From a virus: a stretch of 23,661 nt of DNA. This document shows positions 10,201 through 17,234 of the stretch, piece after piece. How positions within the stretch are numbered: the stretch's first letter is position 1; each line of letters starts with the position of its first letter. The notes beneath the pieces were generated by a model that was not told where the DNA came from, made no database searches, and saw only the letters and a program-made list of their open reading frames with translations. The stretch is from positions 1 through 23,661 of IMG/VR virus record IMGVR_UViG_3300012936_000170. The stretch is one strand, 5' to 3'. Made by a program: the position numbers and the translations under genes.

Positions 10201-13200
10201 AGTGGTGGTGACGTAACAATTACTGGTTTCAGTAAGTTGAACACTCTCGGTGGAACTGACGCTGATGACAAGACTCTACCTACACAAAAAGCAGTTAGAG
10301 ATTTTGTAATCAACAACCTTGGTCAATATATTGGCAAAGGATTTACTACCAACAGAGTTCCAAGAAACCTCGTAGAACTGAATGATCAGGGTCTGATTTC
10401 TGAATCTCAGTTACCAACTACAAGTCCAATTGAAGTTTATAGTGTAGCAAACGAACAGGAAAGACTAGCACTAGAAGGTGTTAGAGCTGGTGACATTGCT
10501 GTAGAAGCAGGAGAAGCATACATTCTCAATACAGATAATGACTCGTTGTTCTTAGGCATTACTGTAGATACAACATTACAATTTACTGTTAATGATATTT
10601 TCACTGGCAGTGTTACTGGTGGTAAGATTCAACTTACCGAATATAGACCTGGAGTAGTTAAGAGTATTATCATTCCTGAAAATGGTGGTGGATCTGGTTA
10701 CTCAACATCAAACCCACCAACCGTTGTTATTACAGACACGGGAACTTCACTAGGACATGTTGCTGCTGTGGCAGAAGCAGTCGTTGCTGGTGGCGAAGTT
10801 GTTGCTATTAATTTAGTCTCTTCTAATGGTTATATTGGTGGTCAAGGATATAACAGCGTTCCTACAATCTCATTCACAAACACCAGTGGTGGTAGCGGAG
10901 CACAAGCAGACGCTGAAATTGAATCTAGATTGTATGGTGATATTGTTAACAGCATCAAGATTGGTCCTAATGACTTTATCGAATCCAGTGATGTTCCTGC
11001 CGAAGACGTAGATATTATTAGAGTTATCAACACCTCTGCTTCTAATGATGCTAACTGGGTCTCACTGAACACAGGAACTATTTCTGCTGATGCTATTGTT
11101 GATGGTCCTATCCCAACCGACATTCTTGCTGACAACTCAGAATCAGCAAACTCTAATACATTCCTTGCTGGTGATCAATCGTATAAGAAGGTTGTAAAAT
11201 CACTACGTAATATTGAGAATAGATATTTCCTAAGAACGGCAACAAGTTCTGCTTCGGATACCATTCTGTTTGAAGTTAATGCTGAAAACAATACAGCTGC
11301 TTTAGTTGTTGGTCATTCTGTAGTTACTCAAACTGGTGTACAGGCAGGAACTACTATTGATCAAGTAGTATCAGTTACTGTTGGAACTACAAACTACGTA
11401 AGAATCACATTAAGTGATGGTCTAACTTCAACTATTGCTGCTGGTACTATCATTGAGTTCAGCAGACCCGACTCTCCTGTTAAGATTTCTTCGCTACTAA
11501 GAACAACTGGTTCTGTATCCGAAGTTCTAATTGTCAATGGAGGATCTGGATTTGCTGCCGATGCTACACCAGTTGCTGGTAATAAAGTTTATGGCAACAT
11601 TCCTGTATCAGGAGGATCTGGAGGTTCTGATTTAAGATTAGATATCACAGTAACTGGTGGAGTAGTTACTAACGTAGTTATTAACAACCCAGGGGTTGGT
11701 TTCAACGGAGACTTCCAAATCAATCCACCATCAGAAATTGGAACTGGTGGTTCTGGATTAATTCTCCAAGCAAAGATTACCAACGAACCAAAACTAGAAG
11801 GTGACATTACTATTGACATCGACAGAGCATCATCAGATACTTTGTCTGGAGATGAGTTTGGTACAGTTGGTGTTTCTAGATTTAAGAAATCTCAGTTTAT
11901 TCTAGGTGATAATGGTTCAGTACAAATTGATACTGGTATTGACTCTGGATTAGATGCTGACCTCCTAGATGGTAAACAAGGTAGTTTCTACAGAGACGCT
12001 GATAATATTAATGCTGGTAGACTAAAACCAGCATATCTATCTGGAGAATATACCATTGATATTACTGGAGAATCTGGTAATACCGCTACACTATCAGCAC
12101 AGTCTGGTTCTCTAACAAATGATTTAAATCCATCAGGTCTTCGTGCTGGTGCTACGGTTGCTGTAAGAAGAAATGATGCTAACCAACTATTAGATCCTCC
12201 AACAAAACCAGACCCACAAAACCCAACTGGAACTATCAGTACAGCATCTGATTACAATACTGTTCTATCTGTTAGAGGTGGTGGTACTGGTACTACGAAC
12301 CAATTTGGTGGTGTAGTTCAGGTTGCCTTTACTGATGGTAACAATCTTTATGTTAGAGGTAGTTCGGGTTCTGTTGTATCAGAACAAGCATGGAGTTCTT
12401 GGGGTAAGATCTGGTCTTCCCAGAATGATTATTCTGAAGACCCAGCAAACACTTCTGAAATTGCAGGACCAAATGCTTATCGTCTAAGAAATAGGACGGG
12501 TAAGTGGTACATGAATGCCAACACATTTACCTATGGAGATCTAAGTGACAGAAGGCTTCCAACATACCAAACCCAGAAAGATTTCAACACTAGACTAAGA
12601 ATTCTTGAGGATACTGGAACTGGCAAGAGATATGATATTTACATCGCTGAAGTATCAGCGTCTGTTATCAATGCTTTTGATAATTCTCCATTCACAGATA
12701 CTCCCCGTGACGTAAAACTACTAACTGCTTCTGGAGATGATCCTGGTCAGATTAGAGTATCACAAATCAAAGTATATAATATCGAAGGTGATGAAGTTGA
12801 TACCACACAGACCATTAGTGATTACACTGCTCTATACGCTATTGTATCTGGAACACTAAGCACTGGTGGCAACTTCACCTTTACTGATGCTTCTGGCGCT
12901 ACATTCCCAGCTGTAAACATTGGTGATGACACTGTACAAATTCCATTTGCTGACTACGGTCTTTCTGCTGTTGATGCCAATTCTGATGGAATGCCAGATG
13001 GTAACGTCGAAGCAATCCGTCTTGAGAGTATTGCTGGTGAATCTTTCCTCATCATGGGTAGAGAAGATGGTCAGCAGGGTAGTCAAACCACACCACAAAT
13101 TTGGTTTAGATCTTCTGCTACAACACCAACTGACACATCACTATGGTATAACTCTGGATTTAAAGCATCTGGTGGTAATGATAATAACGGTAGTGGATCT

Positions 13201-14811
13201 CTCGATGTTCTTGTAACAAGTCCAAATGCTTTCACCGTTGGTTCTAACATTGTTTGGAATGCTGGTAATACATTAATTACAGCAACCAATACTGGATCTA
13301 CATATACCCAAACTGGTGGAACATCCAACTTCGATAAACTCAATCCAGATCTCAACGTAGACATTCGTAGTCTCGTAATGAGAGATGAGGATGGAGACTT
13401 CTCTGCTAATGTAATTACTGCTGATCTTACTGGTACTGCTTCTGGCAACCTACCTATTAATGGTGGTATCCTACAGGGTGGTTTACAAATTGGAGACACC
13501 AATAGTGATGCTACGTTGGTTGTTTATGGTACATCAACATTCAATGGTGATGTAGACATTGTTGATAGTGGAGACTTAACAGTAAATACCACTACACTTA
13601 TTGCCGATGCTACAAATGATCGGGTAGGTATTGGAACATCTCCAGATTACAAATTAGATGTATATCAAAGAACCAATACTTCTGGTAGCAGCACTGGTAC
13701 TACTCTAGCTAGATTTACAAATGATGTAAGAGATTTCACAGACCCTGGTACTGGAGATCTCGTACAACAGAAAACGTTTATTGATTTCAACTTTGTAGAT
13801 CAAGATGGAAACGGCAATCCCCATGTAAGAATTGGTGCTGAAATTGGTGAGAATGGTGACGCTAACAATAGAAATAAAGAAGGATCTGGTGCCTTTGTTG
13901 TTTACACAGCAGCAGGAACCAGTATTAGTACAAATACTATATCCGAAAAACTAAGAGTTGATTACAATGGTAATGTAGGTATCAACGAAACTAATCCATC
14001 ATACAAACTACATGTTGGAGGCACTGGTTACTTTGATACTACTTTAACGGTTGTTGATGGCATTTACTTAGGTAACGTTGGCAACAATGACAATGCTCCA
14101 TTGTTCTTCGATGGTGCTACTACTGGTGCTGATGGAACTACTAGAGGTCCAGATGGTGGTGGTGGAACTATTACTGGTTACTCAAGTAACTTCCGAGTTG
14201 GTAATGGAATTATTGGTGGTGACATCTTTGAAATTACTGCTACGGATAACACTACTATCAATAGTGCTCCTAATAATGGTACTGATAAGAGAGTTTATAA
14301 ATCAACTCCAGCACTTTCGATTGAAGGTACTACAAATAGAGTTGGTATTAATACCACAACATTCCAAGGAACTGATAACAGTGGTTCTACAGCAGTTGAA
14401 AGGTATTATTCATTAAATGTTCAAGGAGACATGAACCTCAATGGTCAGTTCTTCCAGAACAATGAAGAGTTTGTTACTTCCAGATGGACAGAAGCAAGCA
14501 ACCAACTAGACATTTATAGGATGTCTAAAGTTGGTATAAATAAAGCAGACCCGTCTGCTACTCTTCACATTGATGGAGATGTAAATATTGAGGGCACTAC
14601 CTTAACGAATGGATCAAATGCCAATGTCCTATATGCCAATGGACAGAAGCAATGGATTGACTCTTATGGTCTGTTCAAAGCGAATGGAAACACTGCTACT
14701 GAAAGTATCACTGTTCCAGCTAATACAAACTGTGGTAGTTTTGGTCCAATCACAATTCAAGATACAGTAGTAATCACTATTGCTGACGGCGGTACATGGA
14801 GTATTATCTAA
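4270..14811 (+). CDS. Giant modular tail-fibre/adhesin-type structural protein, 3513 residues
   Basis: One uninterrupted frame of 10.5 kb starts at the ATG at 4270. Rough module order by residue: Gly-turn repeats (GIGY, GDGY; 70-130); first part of a beta-helix (294-500); two helical modules marked by CRRDV (892 and 1057); four beta repeats of 76-87 residues (1161-1475); four short STHT(Y/F) repeats (1490-1565); the rest of the beta-helix (1650-1785); a domain with 'GDFKVGDFVII' (about 1950); Gly-rich segments (2140-2510); an 'LLDGKQGSFYRDADNINAG' segment (about 2565); and VGI(G/N) fibre repeats (3120-3450). The C-terminus ends 'VVITIADGGTWSII'. VGIGT repeats often precede a self-cleaving S74 chaperone, but none is present. 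It has its own putative late promoter. A role in host contact or as a long fibre is inferred from this architecture; receptor and location are unknown. Confidence 0.82.
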   Translation: MSFQFNSDREQLRGVDSTIIGSGSVRIRSGSGIEEREIFQAKVDAVSGLPRVGINRTGRRVDAISVDTQGIGYTSQPSVNLSAPTLPGGIQAIASASTDNFGRITGIQVDNPGDGYEFPPTIEITGGGGNGGSATAFLDTIDFELDVNGAIRTSTSIISDTANILNLDINNLVTPDVKLRTPDLKTWANGTGTRFPTNTQVNKDAYYWEGNNIYQMLNSGVTDILPPFHDDGTELNGTVQVKHIGFRVDSVTLPYYGETGESGFFPRSITPLLGDRSSKVATTEYVLNLATNDVGGRIYVSEQIGNDNNDGRSPVNPVRTIKRACQLAWTTPGVKESIIVAGGEYNEDNPISIPPDASVVGDNLRLVIIRPINKNKHIFKFGDKNYVIGVTYQDQVNASGASVGTWDFAMVFDDKQRVTYDIAANGDFGTNFPVGHQFFGNESFSALFNSNLTGLDQLSAGIQIFGVNSQATGTIGEVVFDSTDLSDPDRYKTGRLNNIVKTAGESFNNSESFFYGGTGTFKWEPNTDYVVGNVVWTDAVLPDQSLTAYVYTVTTAGTSGTSAPTHGAGTATNGTVDFQFTRGAYIFNATELESTTPEGEVVFTNKEYEISDDLPIQLIDFTKEGTFTDGFQNEIYGSAEDLGGIVFYTNQLDGASNIHDFKEGEEIEISGMPTNSPDLSFFNGKHRIYKVIEDADGRSRRFVLPKKVPTSLGLQLEDAWDPGSVGATPSVRTFSKSVTLSLLNSPNKFPVAQPVARRYQDACLQIRNNIDFIADEVVRKVNDQFKQEYFFAFDIGAGGGNDFKIYLGTSRFDHTYVSGGTVTNGGVTYNVTNFDYDFDTTGCATITLDSAPAFSEDDTILLAGLTVSCVIDGVTTQKVYPSYSIPISDAKCRRDVGHFLNALIQDLEFGSNYNIINAAKRYYSAGQIDYVDYEIIQTVRAIEYARELAIYAMRKWRTGTGLAGEPVYVPQYSSLDQYIDPTIIDDTSSPACDNVRSAIDTLSYLFVDVLANDASGTYLDAAYLISRNRHYIADEAYESAKQQYPSLALSNIDERKCRRDVNYVLNGVLRDLVLGGNTGAVSAAELYYQGTTLTGVPVSELGATRYTFQKVRDLSIQAMRNWKTASGSSVSATYTDIPQFTDNTILVDANGTPTAQLTPTDATYDPANGNFVMTFANAHNATTNDSIRLDIESFVFTCAMDNNRSEHYLPDSDQPAATSLLPITAVTTNTITVNVGASGPNVSYSVTGATYDPATGDFVMTIDGDHDLSSGEGILLADNGFTFTCDMDNNQSYKQYPRPGIDPFSGRSIQIKSTTTDTITINVGASAPNKYFTPSAVTYSPSTGDMTVTVGQHGLGVGRGVVLADNSFTFTCDLDNNQTQHTYPRPGTDPFAGKSIAITSVGNTTHSPSNADYDPAAGTLDITLVGHGFSTGDYIKIDDNAITFTCTLDSNVTQHTYPRSYEYASGRWFDITVVDLDTIRISGLPIPRDQSTHTYVSFAPNSVQRQDGTFTINVGTSSDTSTHTFVSATTNAIKHEPQSTHTYVASSPGVIQHLPQSTHTFKRVTGTNVVGVYPSGGSAPCADVEATLTTSFALIDGILEYAADNNSSSAIQPGSTTKTTGTLYTGSNVISYPDNILRDASGNYVTIRAVYDDLPIISASPYTQNASIISKIGGSGALVDGSKVKNPNCPFPGLSDGKATFPNQGKSMVASAFTIVSEKNGTGYKIIEDGYVQLVSVFCIFTVDGILAETGGYASVTNSASNFGTFALRATGFRREAYSFDAGYDAALGYQRAYIDAVNESVAGLTVFTVDNLGRAPLEHYIVKVDGHETGDPDLEYFINEVKVLQEGPPYRAEITVTDGTGASVIDLNNISTGLAVSPSALDGLNISLHRPSIVNSSSHTFEFVGSGTDYDALPENGGIKFGTNEQVSQDYGRVYASGTDELGDFKVGDFVIIENRTGNIQFKGTVSISEVDFLKLSGGDVTITGFSKLNTLGGTDADDKTLPTQKAVRDFVINNLGQYIGKGFTTNRVPRNLVELNDQGLISESQLPTTSPIEVYSVANEQERLALEGVRAGDIAVEAGEAYILNTDNDSLFLGITVDTTLQFTVNDIFTGSVTGGKIQLTEYRPGVVKSIIIPENGGGSGYSTSNPPTVVITDTGTSLGHVAAVAEAVVAGGEVVAINLVSSNGYIGGQGYNSVPTISFTNTSGGSGAQADAEIESRLYGDIVNSIKIGPNDFIESSDVPAEDVDIIRVINTSASNDANWVSLNTGTISADAIVDGPIPTDILADNSESANSNTFLAGDQSYKKVVKSLRNIENRYFLRTATSSASDTILFEVNAENNTAALVVGHSVVTQTGVQAGTTIDQVVSVTVGTTNYVRITLSDGLTSTIAAGTIIEFSRPDSPVKISSLLRTTGSVSEVLIVNGGSGFAADATPVAGNKVYGNIPVSGGSGGSDLRLDITVTGGVVTNVVINNPGVGFNGDFQINPPSEIGTGGSGLILQAKITNEPKLEGDITIDIDRASSDTLSGDEFGTVGVSRFKKSQFILGDNGSVQIDTGIDSGLDADLLDGKQGSFYRDADNINAGRLKPAYLSGEYTIDITGESGNTATLSAQSGSLTNDLNPSGLRAGATVAVRRNDANQLLDPPTKPDPQNPTGTISTASDYNTVLSVRGGGTGTTNQFGGVVQVAFTDGNNLYVRGSSGSVVSEQAWSSWGKIWSSQNDYSEDPANTSEIAGPNAYRLRNRTGKWYMNANTFTYGDLSDRRLPTYQTQKDFNTRLRILEDTGTGKRYDIYIAEVSASVINAFDNSPFTDTPRDVKLLTASGDDPGQIRVSQIKVYNIEGDEVDTTQTISDYTALYAIVSGTLSTGGNFTFTDASGATFPAVNIGDDTVQIPFADYGLSAVDANSDGMPDGNVEAIRLESIAGESFLIMGREDGQQGSQTTPQIWFRSSATTPTDTSLWYNSGFKASGGNDNNGSGSLDVLVTSPNAFTVGSNIVWNAGNTLITATNTGSTYTQTGGTSNFDKLNPDLNVDIRSLVMRDEDGDFSANVITADLTGTASGNLPINGGILQGGLQIGDTNSDATLVVYGTSTFNGDVDIVDSGDLTVNTTTLIADATNDRVGIGTSPDYKLDVYQRTNTSGSSTGTTLARFTNDVRDFTDPGTGDLVQQKTFIDFNFVDQDGNGNPHVRIGAEIGENGDANNRNKEGSGAFVVYTAAGTSISTNTISEKLRVDYNGNVGINETNPSYKLHVGGTGYFDTTLTVVDGIYLGNVGNNDNAPLFFDGATTGADGTTRGPDGGGGTITGYSSNFRVGNGIIGGDIFEITATDNTTINSAPNNGTDKRVYKSTPALSIEGTTNRVGINTTTFQGTDNSGSTAVERYYSLNVQGDMNLNGQFFQNNEEFVTSRWTEASNQLDIYRMSKVGINKADPSATLHIDGDVNIEGTTLTNGSNANVLYANGQKQWIDSYGLFKANGNTATESITVPANTNCGSFGPITIQDTVVITIADGGTWSII
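6541..7650 (+). repeat. Two helical modules marked by CRRDV
   Basis: Module A has 'RNNIDFIADEV' (about 6568), then 'CRRDVGHFLNALIQDLEFG' (from 6943), then 'AMRKWRTG'. Module B has 'CDNVRSAIDTL' (from 7243), 'RNRHYIADEAY', 'CRRDVNYVLNGVLRDLVLG' (from 7438), then 'AMRNWKTA'. The leading 'C..V......T' helix is seen again alone near 9010. The two halves of module A are separated by about 300 bases of unrelated beta sequence. These are rare alpha-helical islands in a beta-rich fibre. Confidence 0.65.
7750..8690 (+). repeat. Four beta repeats of 76-87 residues, with a degenerate fifth upstream
   Basis: Units begin near 7750, 8011, 8272 and 8500. Each reads 'a.YdPa.G...(M/V/I)T', then 'G.(G/D).I.L....FTC..D.N....(Y/T)YP', then a strand such as 'TITVNVGAS'. 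The 'FTC.(M/L)D.N' motif is the best marker. A weaker copy, with 'SEDDTILLAG' and 'VSCVIDG', is found at about 6800-6918 inside helical module A. The repeats are clear in protein but only moderately similar in DNA. Confidence 0.7.
8736..8960 (+). repeat. Four short STHT(Y/F) repeats
   Basis: Four spaced copies of 'STHT(Y/F)' occur at about 8739, 8829, 8883 and 8939, the first three followed by 'V.(F/S/A)....N.(V/I)'-like strands. Spacing is 18-30 residues. The matching DNA includes recurrent 'tcwacacayac' stretches. They form the exit of the preceding repeat array. Confidence 0.6.
13621..14577 (+). repeat. VGI(G/N) fibre repeats near the C-terminus
   Basis: Units with 'RVGIGTSPDYKLDV' (from 13624), 'NVGINETNPSYKLHV' (from about 13972), 'RVGINTTTF' (about 14338) and 'KVGINKADPSATLHI' (about 14527) recur, separated by variable beta sequence. 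This pattern is common near the distal end of phage fibres, often before an S74 peptidase. Here the gene ends shortly afterwards with a different short domain. Confidence 0.7.
14535..14542 (+). promoter_or_regulatory. Possible internal late promoter (TATAAATA)
   Basis: An exact TATAAATA, the classic T4 late promoter core, lies inside the giant fibre gene about 270 bases before the next start. It encodes part of a conserved repeat, so codon choice alone could explain it. It could give extra transcription of the small genes downstream. Confidence 0.25.
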
Positions 14812-14812
14812 A

Positions 14813-15469
14813 ATGAGTACATTACAAGTTCATAATTTACAAGGACTACCAACATATAATAACGAAATTGTTATTCCGAGTGGCAGTACCCTGAATGTAT
14901 CAGGGGGTTCTATGAAAATGGCAACCTGGGGAAACAGTTCTCGACCACCTTCGCCAGCAAATGGCACCTTCGGTATCAATACCGACGAGGGTGCTGTCGA
15001 ATATTATGATGGCACTTCTTGGCAAAACGTTGGTGGTGGTAGTTCTTTTACAAGACTAACTACCCCTGGTTATTACACCACTTCATATACTAGTGGTTCT
15101 TCAGGAACTCTATCAGCAAGTGGTGTTTTTGGTGTACCAACTTCGGCAAAAGCATTGCTAGTAAGTGGGTACTATCATGTCACTGGATATAATAGTAGTC
15201 ATAACGATCACGTTACTTCTATTTTTGGTGGTTATGATAATGCTTCTACAGGAAGTAACTGGAGTCTCACCTCAAGTACAAGTAGTATTTGGCAAGAATT
15301 TGTTCTATATCATGATGGAGATGCTTCGGGTTCTCCACATAATTATGGTTACTGGACAGATGGTGGTGTAATCTCAACCAACAGTAATACTATCTATTAT
15401 CAATTAGGTAAAGGCATAAGTGGTGGAACACATTATGTCCACATATGGTGTTTCGGATATTGGAGTTAA
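14813..15469 (+). CDS. Tail fibre-type structural protein, 218 residues
   Basis: I chose the ATG at 14813, one base after the previous stop, rather than an in-frame TTG at 14780 that would lie inside the giant gene. The N-terminus ('STLQVHNLQG', 'IPSGSTLNVSGG') is a short beta segment of the kind that anchors trimeric phage fibres. It is followed by 'RPPSPANGTFGINTDEG' and 'VEYYDGTSWQNVG', a small module often repeated in marine phage fibres. The remaining 140 residues are rich in Gly, Ser, Thr, Tyr and Trp and may form a receptor-contacting head. No enzyme motif is seen. A fibre or receptor-binding role is inferred from composition, the N-terminal module and neighbours. Confidence 0.72.
   Translation: MSTLQVHNLQGLPTYNNEIVIPSGSTLNVSGGSMKMATWGNSSRPPSPANGTFGINTDEGAVEYYDGTSWQNVGGGSSFTRLTTPGYYTTSYTSGSSGTLSASGVFGVPTSAKALLVSGYYHVTGYNSSHNDHVTSIFGGYDNASTGSNWSLTSSTSSIWQEFVLYHDGDASGSPHNYGYWTDGGVISTNSNTIYYQLGKGISGGTHYVHIWCFGYWS
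15462..15465 (+). promoter_or_regulatory. Ribosome binding site fixing the start at 15474
   Basis: GGAG lies 8 bases before the ATG at 15474. This favours that start over an upstream in-frame codon at 15420, which would lie deep inside the preceding gene and has no such site. Confidence 0.6.
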
Positions 15470-15473
15470 TCAA

Positions 15474-15827
15474 ATGACAGTAAGACAAATAAGAATTATT
15501 CCTTCTGAAAGAACTGCTCAAGATATTTCTATCGTAGAAGTTCTTTATGAAGAATTTGGAATTACCTCCAAAGAAGAAATGGGTAAGTTAACTTTAGACC
15601 ATGGATTTAAAATGCCAGGTGCTAAAGCACTAGAAGATGCTAAACAAAGATACTTACAAAAAGTTAAAGATTCTAGGTATAAGGAAAAAAGATACGCTTG
15701 TTATCCTTCTCTTGCAGATCAACTTGATCTGTTATATCATGATCTAAAAAATGGTAATCTTGCTCAAGGGAAATGGGTAACTGCTATTGATGAGGTTAAA
15801 AACTTGTATCCGAAGCCAGAATCATAA
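15474..15827 (+). CDS. Small tail-associated protein with a C-terminal YPSLADQLD motif, 117 residues
   Basis: The ATG at 15474 has a GGAG site 8 bases upstream. The protein is soluble and charged, unlike its beta-rich neighbours. Residues 77-90 ('YPSLADQLDLLYHD') and 101-114 ('WVTAIDEVKNLYPK') match a small domain found at the end of many phage tail-associated and fibre-assembly proteins (XkdW-like; named from memory). The N-terminal half is probably helical. Its place between two fibre-type genes suggests a helper or minor component in fibre assembly. The function has not been proved for this family as far as I know. Confidence 0.65.
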   Translation: MTVRQIRIIPSERTAQDISIVEVLYEEFGITSKEEMGKLTLDHGFKMPGAKALEDAKQRYLQKVKDSRYKEKRYACYPSLADQLDLLYHDLKNGNLAQGKWVTAIDEVKNLYPKPES

Positions 15828-15830
15828 ATA
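15824..15830 (+). promoter_or_regulatory. Putative T4-type late promoter (ATAAATA) overlapping a stop codon
   Basis: ATAAATA contains the TAA stop (15825-15827) of the preceding gene and lies 36 bases before the ATG at 15867. It matches the T4-like late promoter core and sits in a true intergenic gap of 39 bases. It would give the 455-residue gene its own late transcript. Confidence 0.65.
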
Positions 15831-15866
15831 GTTATTATTATAGTACCACATAGCTAGATAGAAGAC

Positions 15867-17234
15867 ATGGCATCCAGAATAAAAGTCACTGATATTACTA
15901 CCATTACGGGTACTGGTTCGGTCAATATCGAAGTTGGATTGGGTGTGACTGGCGACCTGAACTTTACAGGAAGTCTACTTAAGAATGGGTTACCTTTTGC
16001 TTCCTTACCCGATCAGTCTGTATCTACTATGGGTGCTATGTTGATGTCCGATGGACAATCAGCTTTCTGGGCACACCCAACTACTTTTGAAGATACGGGA
16101 ACGTCAACAGCATACCCTGGTGGTACTGCTGATACTGGAGGTATTAACTTACAGAACCCTGTAGTTCCTGAATCTGGATATCTACCGTTCTCTGGTACTG
16201 GAACGTGGATTGACAACCAAGGAAATCAATATCAAGTAACTATCGGATCTGAATTTAAATATAGAAGTATCTTTACTCACGGATTCCTTTGTGGTGGATA
16301 TAGAGGATCTAATCCTTGGAGAACAGTTAACCAAACTTATCATGCTACCGACGTTACCGTATGTCGTGGTGACCAGTTAGACCGAGCAGCATCGTATGTT
16401 GATGGAAACTTTGGTGACTATAACGGATATGTTTATGGTACAGCAAACTCTTACTCTGGATCAAGTAACCACACAGCATCTATTAACCTCCACACTGGAA
16501 CAAGTAGAGGACTAGGTGTTGATAGCACATATGGACATAGTGATGGTTACTCTACCACTCCAGATGATATTGGTGCTTCTTGGGATGGTTGGTCTTCTAT
16601 TGATGACTGTGGTTCTACATCTGGTCAGCAAGTACAAAGAGGATACACCACTGGTGGTGGAGACTGGGGTAGTTCTAAGTGGGGTAGAATGAACTTCCAC
16701 TCAGAAATTATGTCTAGAGTTTCTGGTGGTCACACAAATAACTATGTAAGTGCTACCGAAGGTGAGATCCGAGGATATGCTTTCGGTGATACATCTAATT
16801 CCCAGTACATCGAATTTGCTACAGAGACTACAGGATCTTGGTCTACTACTGATCTAGCAGGTGACGGATGGAAGAAGTCACTATCCACAAAGTGGAACTT
16901 TGGATATCATGGTAATGGTGGTAACAACACCCAGCAGTGGATGAAGTTCACCCATAACACTGGAACTAAGATCAGTACATTTAACCAATCTGATGTATCT
17001 TCTGGTGAAGAAAATATGTCCATGGGTCAAGACTGGGGTTACATGTTAGGTAACTACACTGGTACTGGTGGTTCTGGTAATGCCAGACAGACTAATAGAA
17101 CTGCTAAATTATTCCACGCTACTGATTCGTTTGTTCTTATGGGATTCAAGACGGAACCAAAAGGACACCAGGGACAATCTTCTGGAGCATGTCACTCCGC
17201 TTCGTTTACTGTAACAGCAACTAGGTATCAGTGA
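15867..17234 (+). CDS. Gly/Ser/Tyr-rich virion structural protein, 455 residues
   Basis: The ATG at 15867 follows a putative late promoter. Residues 1-70 ('SRIKVTDITTITGTGSVNIEV', 'FAHP'-like end) form an N-terminal strand segment like those at the base of other fibres. The rest is rich in Gly, Ser, Tyr, Trp and His. Two segments look related: 'FLCGGYRGS...' ending in 'YHATD' (140-162), and 'YMLGNYTGT...' ending in 'FHATD' (392-420). A middle 'RGYAFGDTSN' may be a third. The repeated G-Y-x-x-G and HATD text suggests a blade-like or propeller-like fold, but that is inference. The stop overlaps the next start (TGATG). It is probably a surface-exposed virion protein; its location is unknown. Confidence 0.68.
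   Translation: MASRIKVTDITTITGTGSVNIEVGLGVTGDLNFTGSLLKNGLPFASLPDQSVSTMGAMLMSDGQSAFWAHPTTFEDTGTSTAYPGGTADTGGINLQNPVVPESGYLPFSGTGTWIDNQGNQYQVTIGSEFKYRSIFTHGFLCGGYRGSNPWRTVNQTYHATDVTVCRGDQLDRAASYVDGNFGDYNGYVYGTANSYSGSSNHTASINLHTGTSRGLGVDSTYGHSDGYSTTPDDIGASWDGWSSIDDCGSTSGQQVQRGYTTGGGDWGSSKWGRMNFHSEIMSRVSGGHTNNYVSATEGEIRGYAFGDTSNSQYIEFATETTGSWSTTDLAGDGWKKSLSTKWNFGYHGNGGNNTQQWMKFTHNTGTKISTFNQSDVSSGEENMSMGQDWGYMLGNYTGTGGSGNARQTNRTAKLFHATDSFVLMGFKTEPKGHQGQSSGACHSASFTVTATRYQ

Noticed and set aside
13083-13502. Open frame of 139 codons on the minus strand inside the giant fibre gene
   Set aside because: It lies opposite a long frame with clear repeats and family motifs, and its translation is low-information Ser/Pro/Val text caused by the codon bias of the true gene. 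The same applies to other minus-strand frames such as 792-1199 and 3423-3716.
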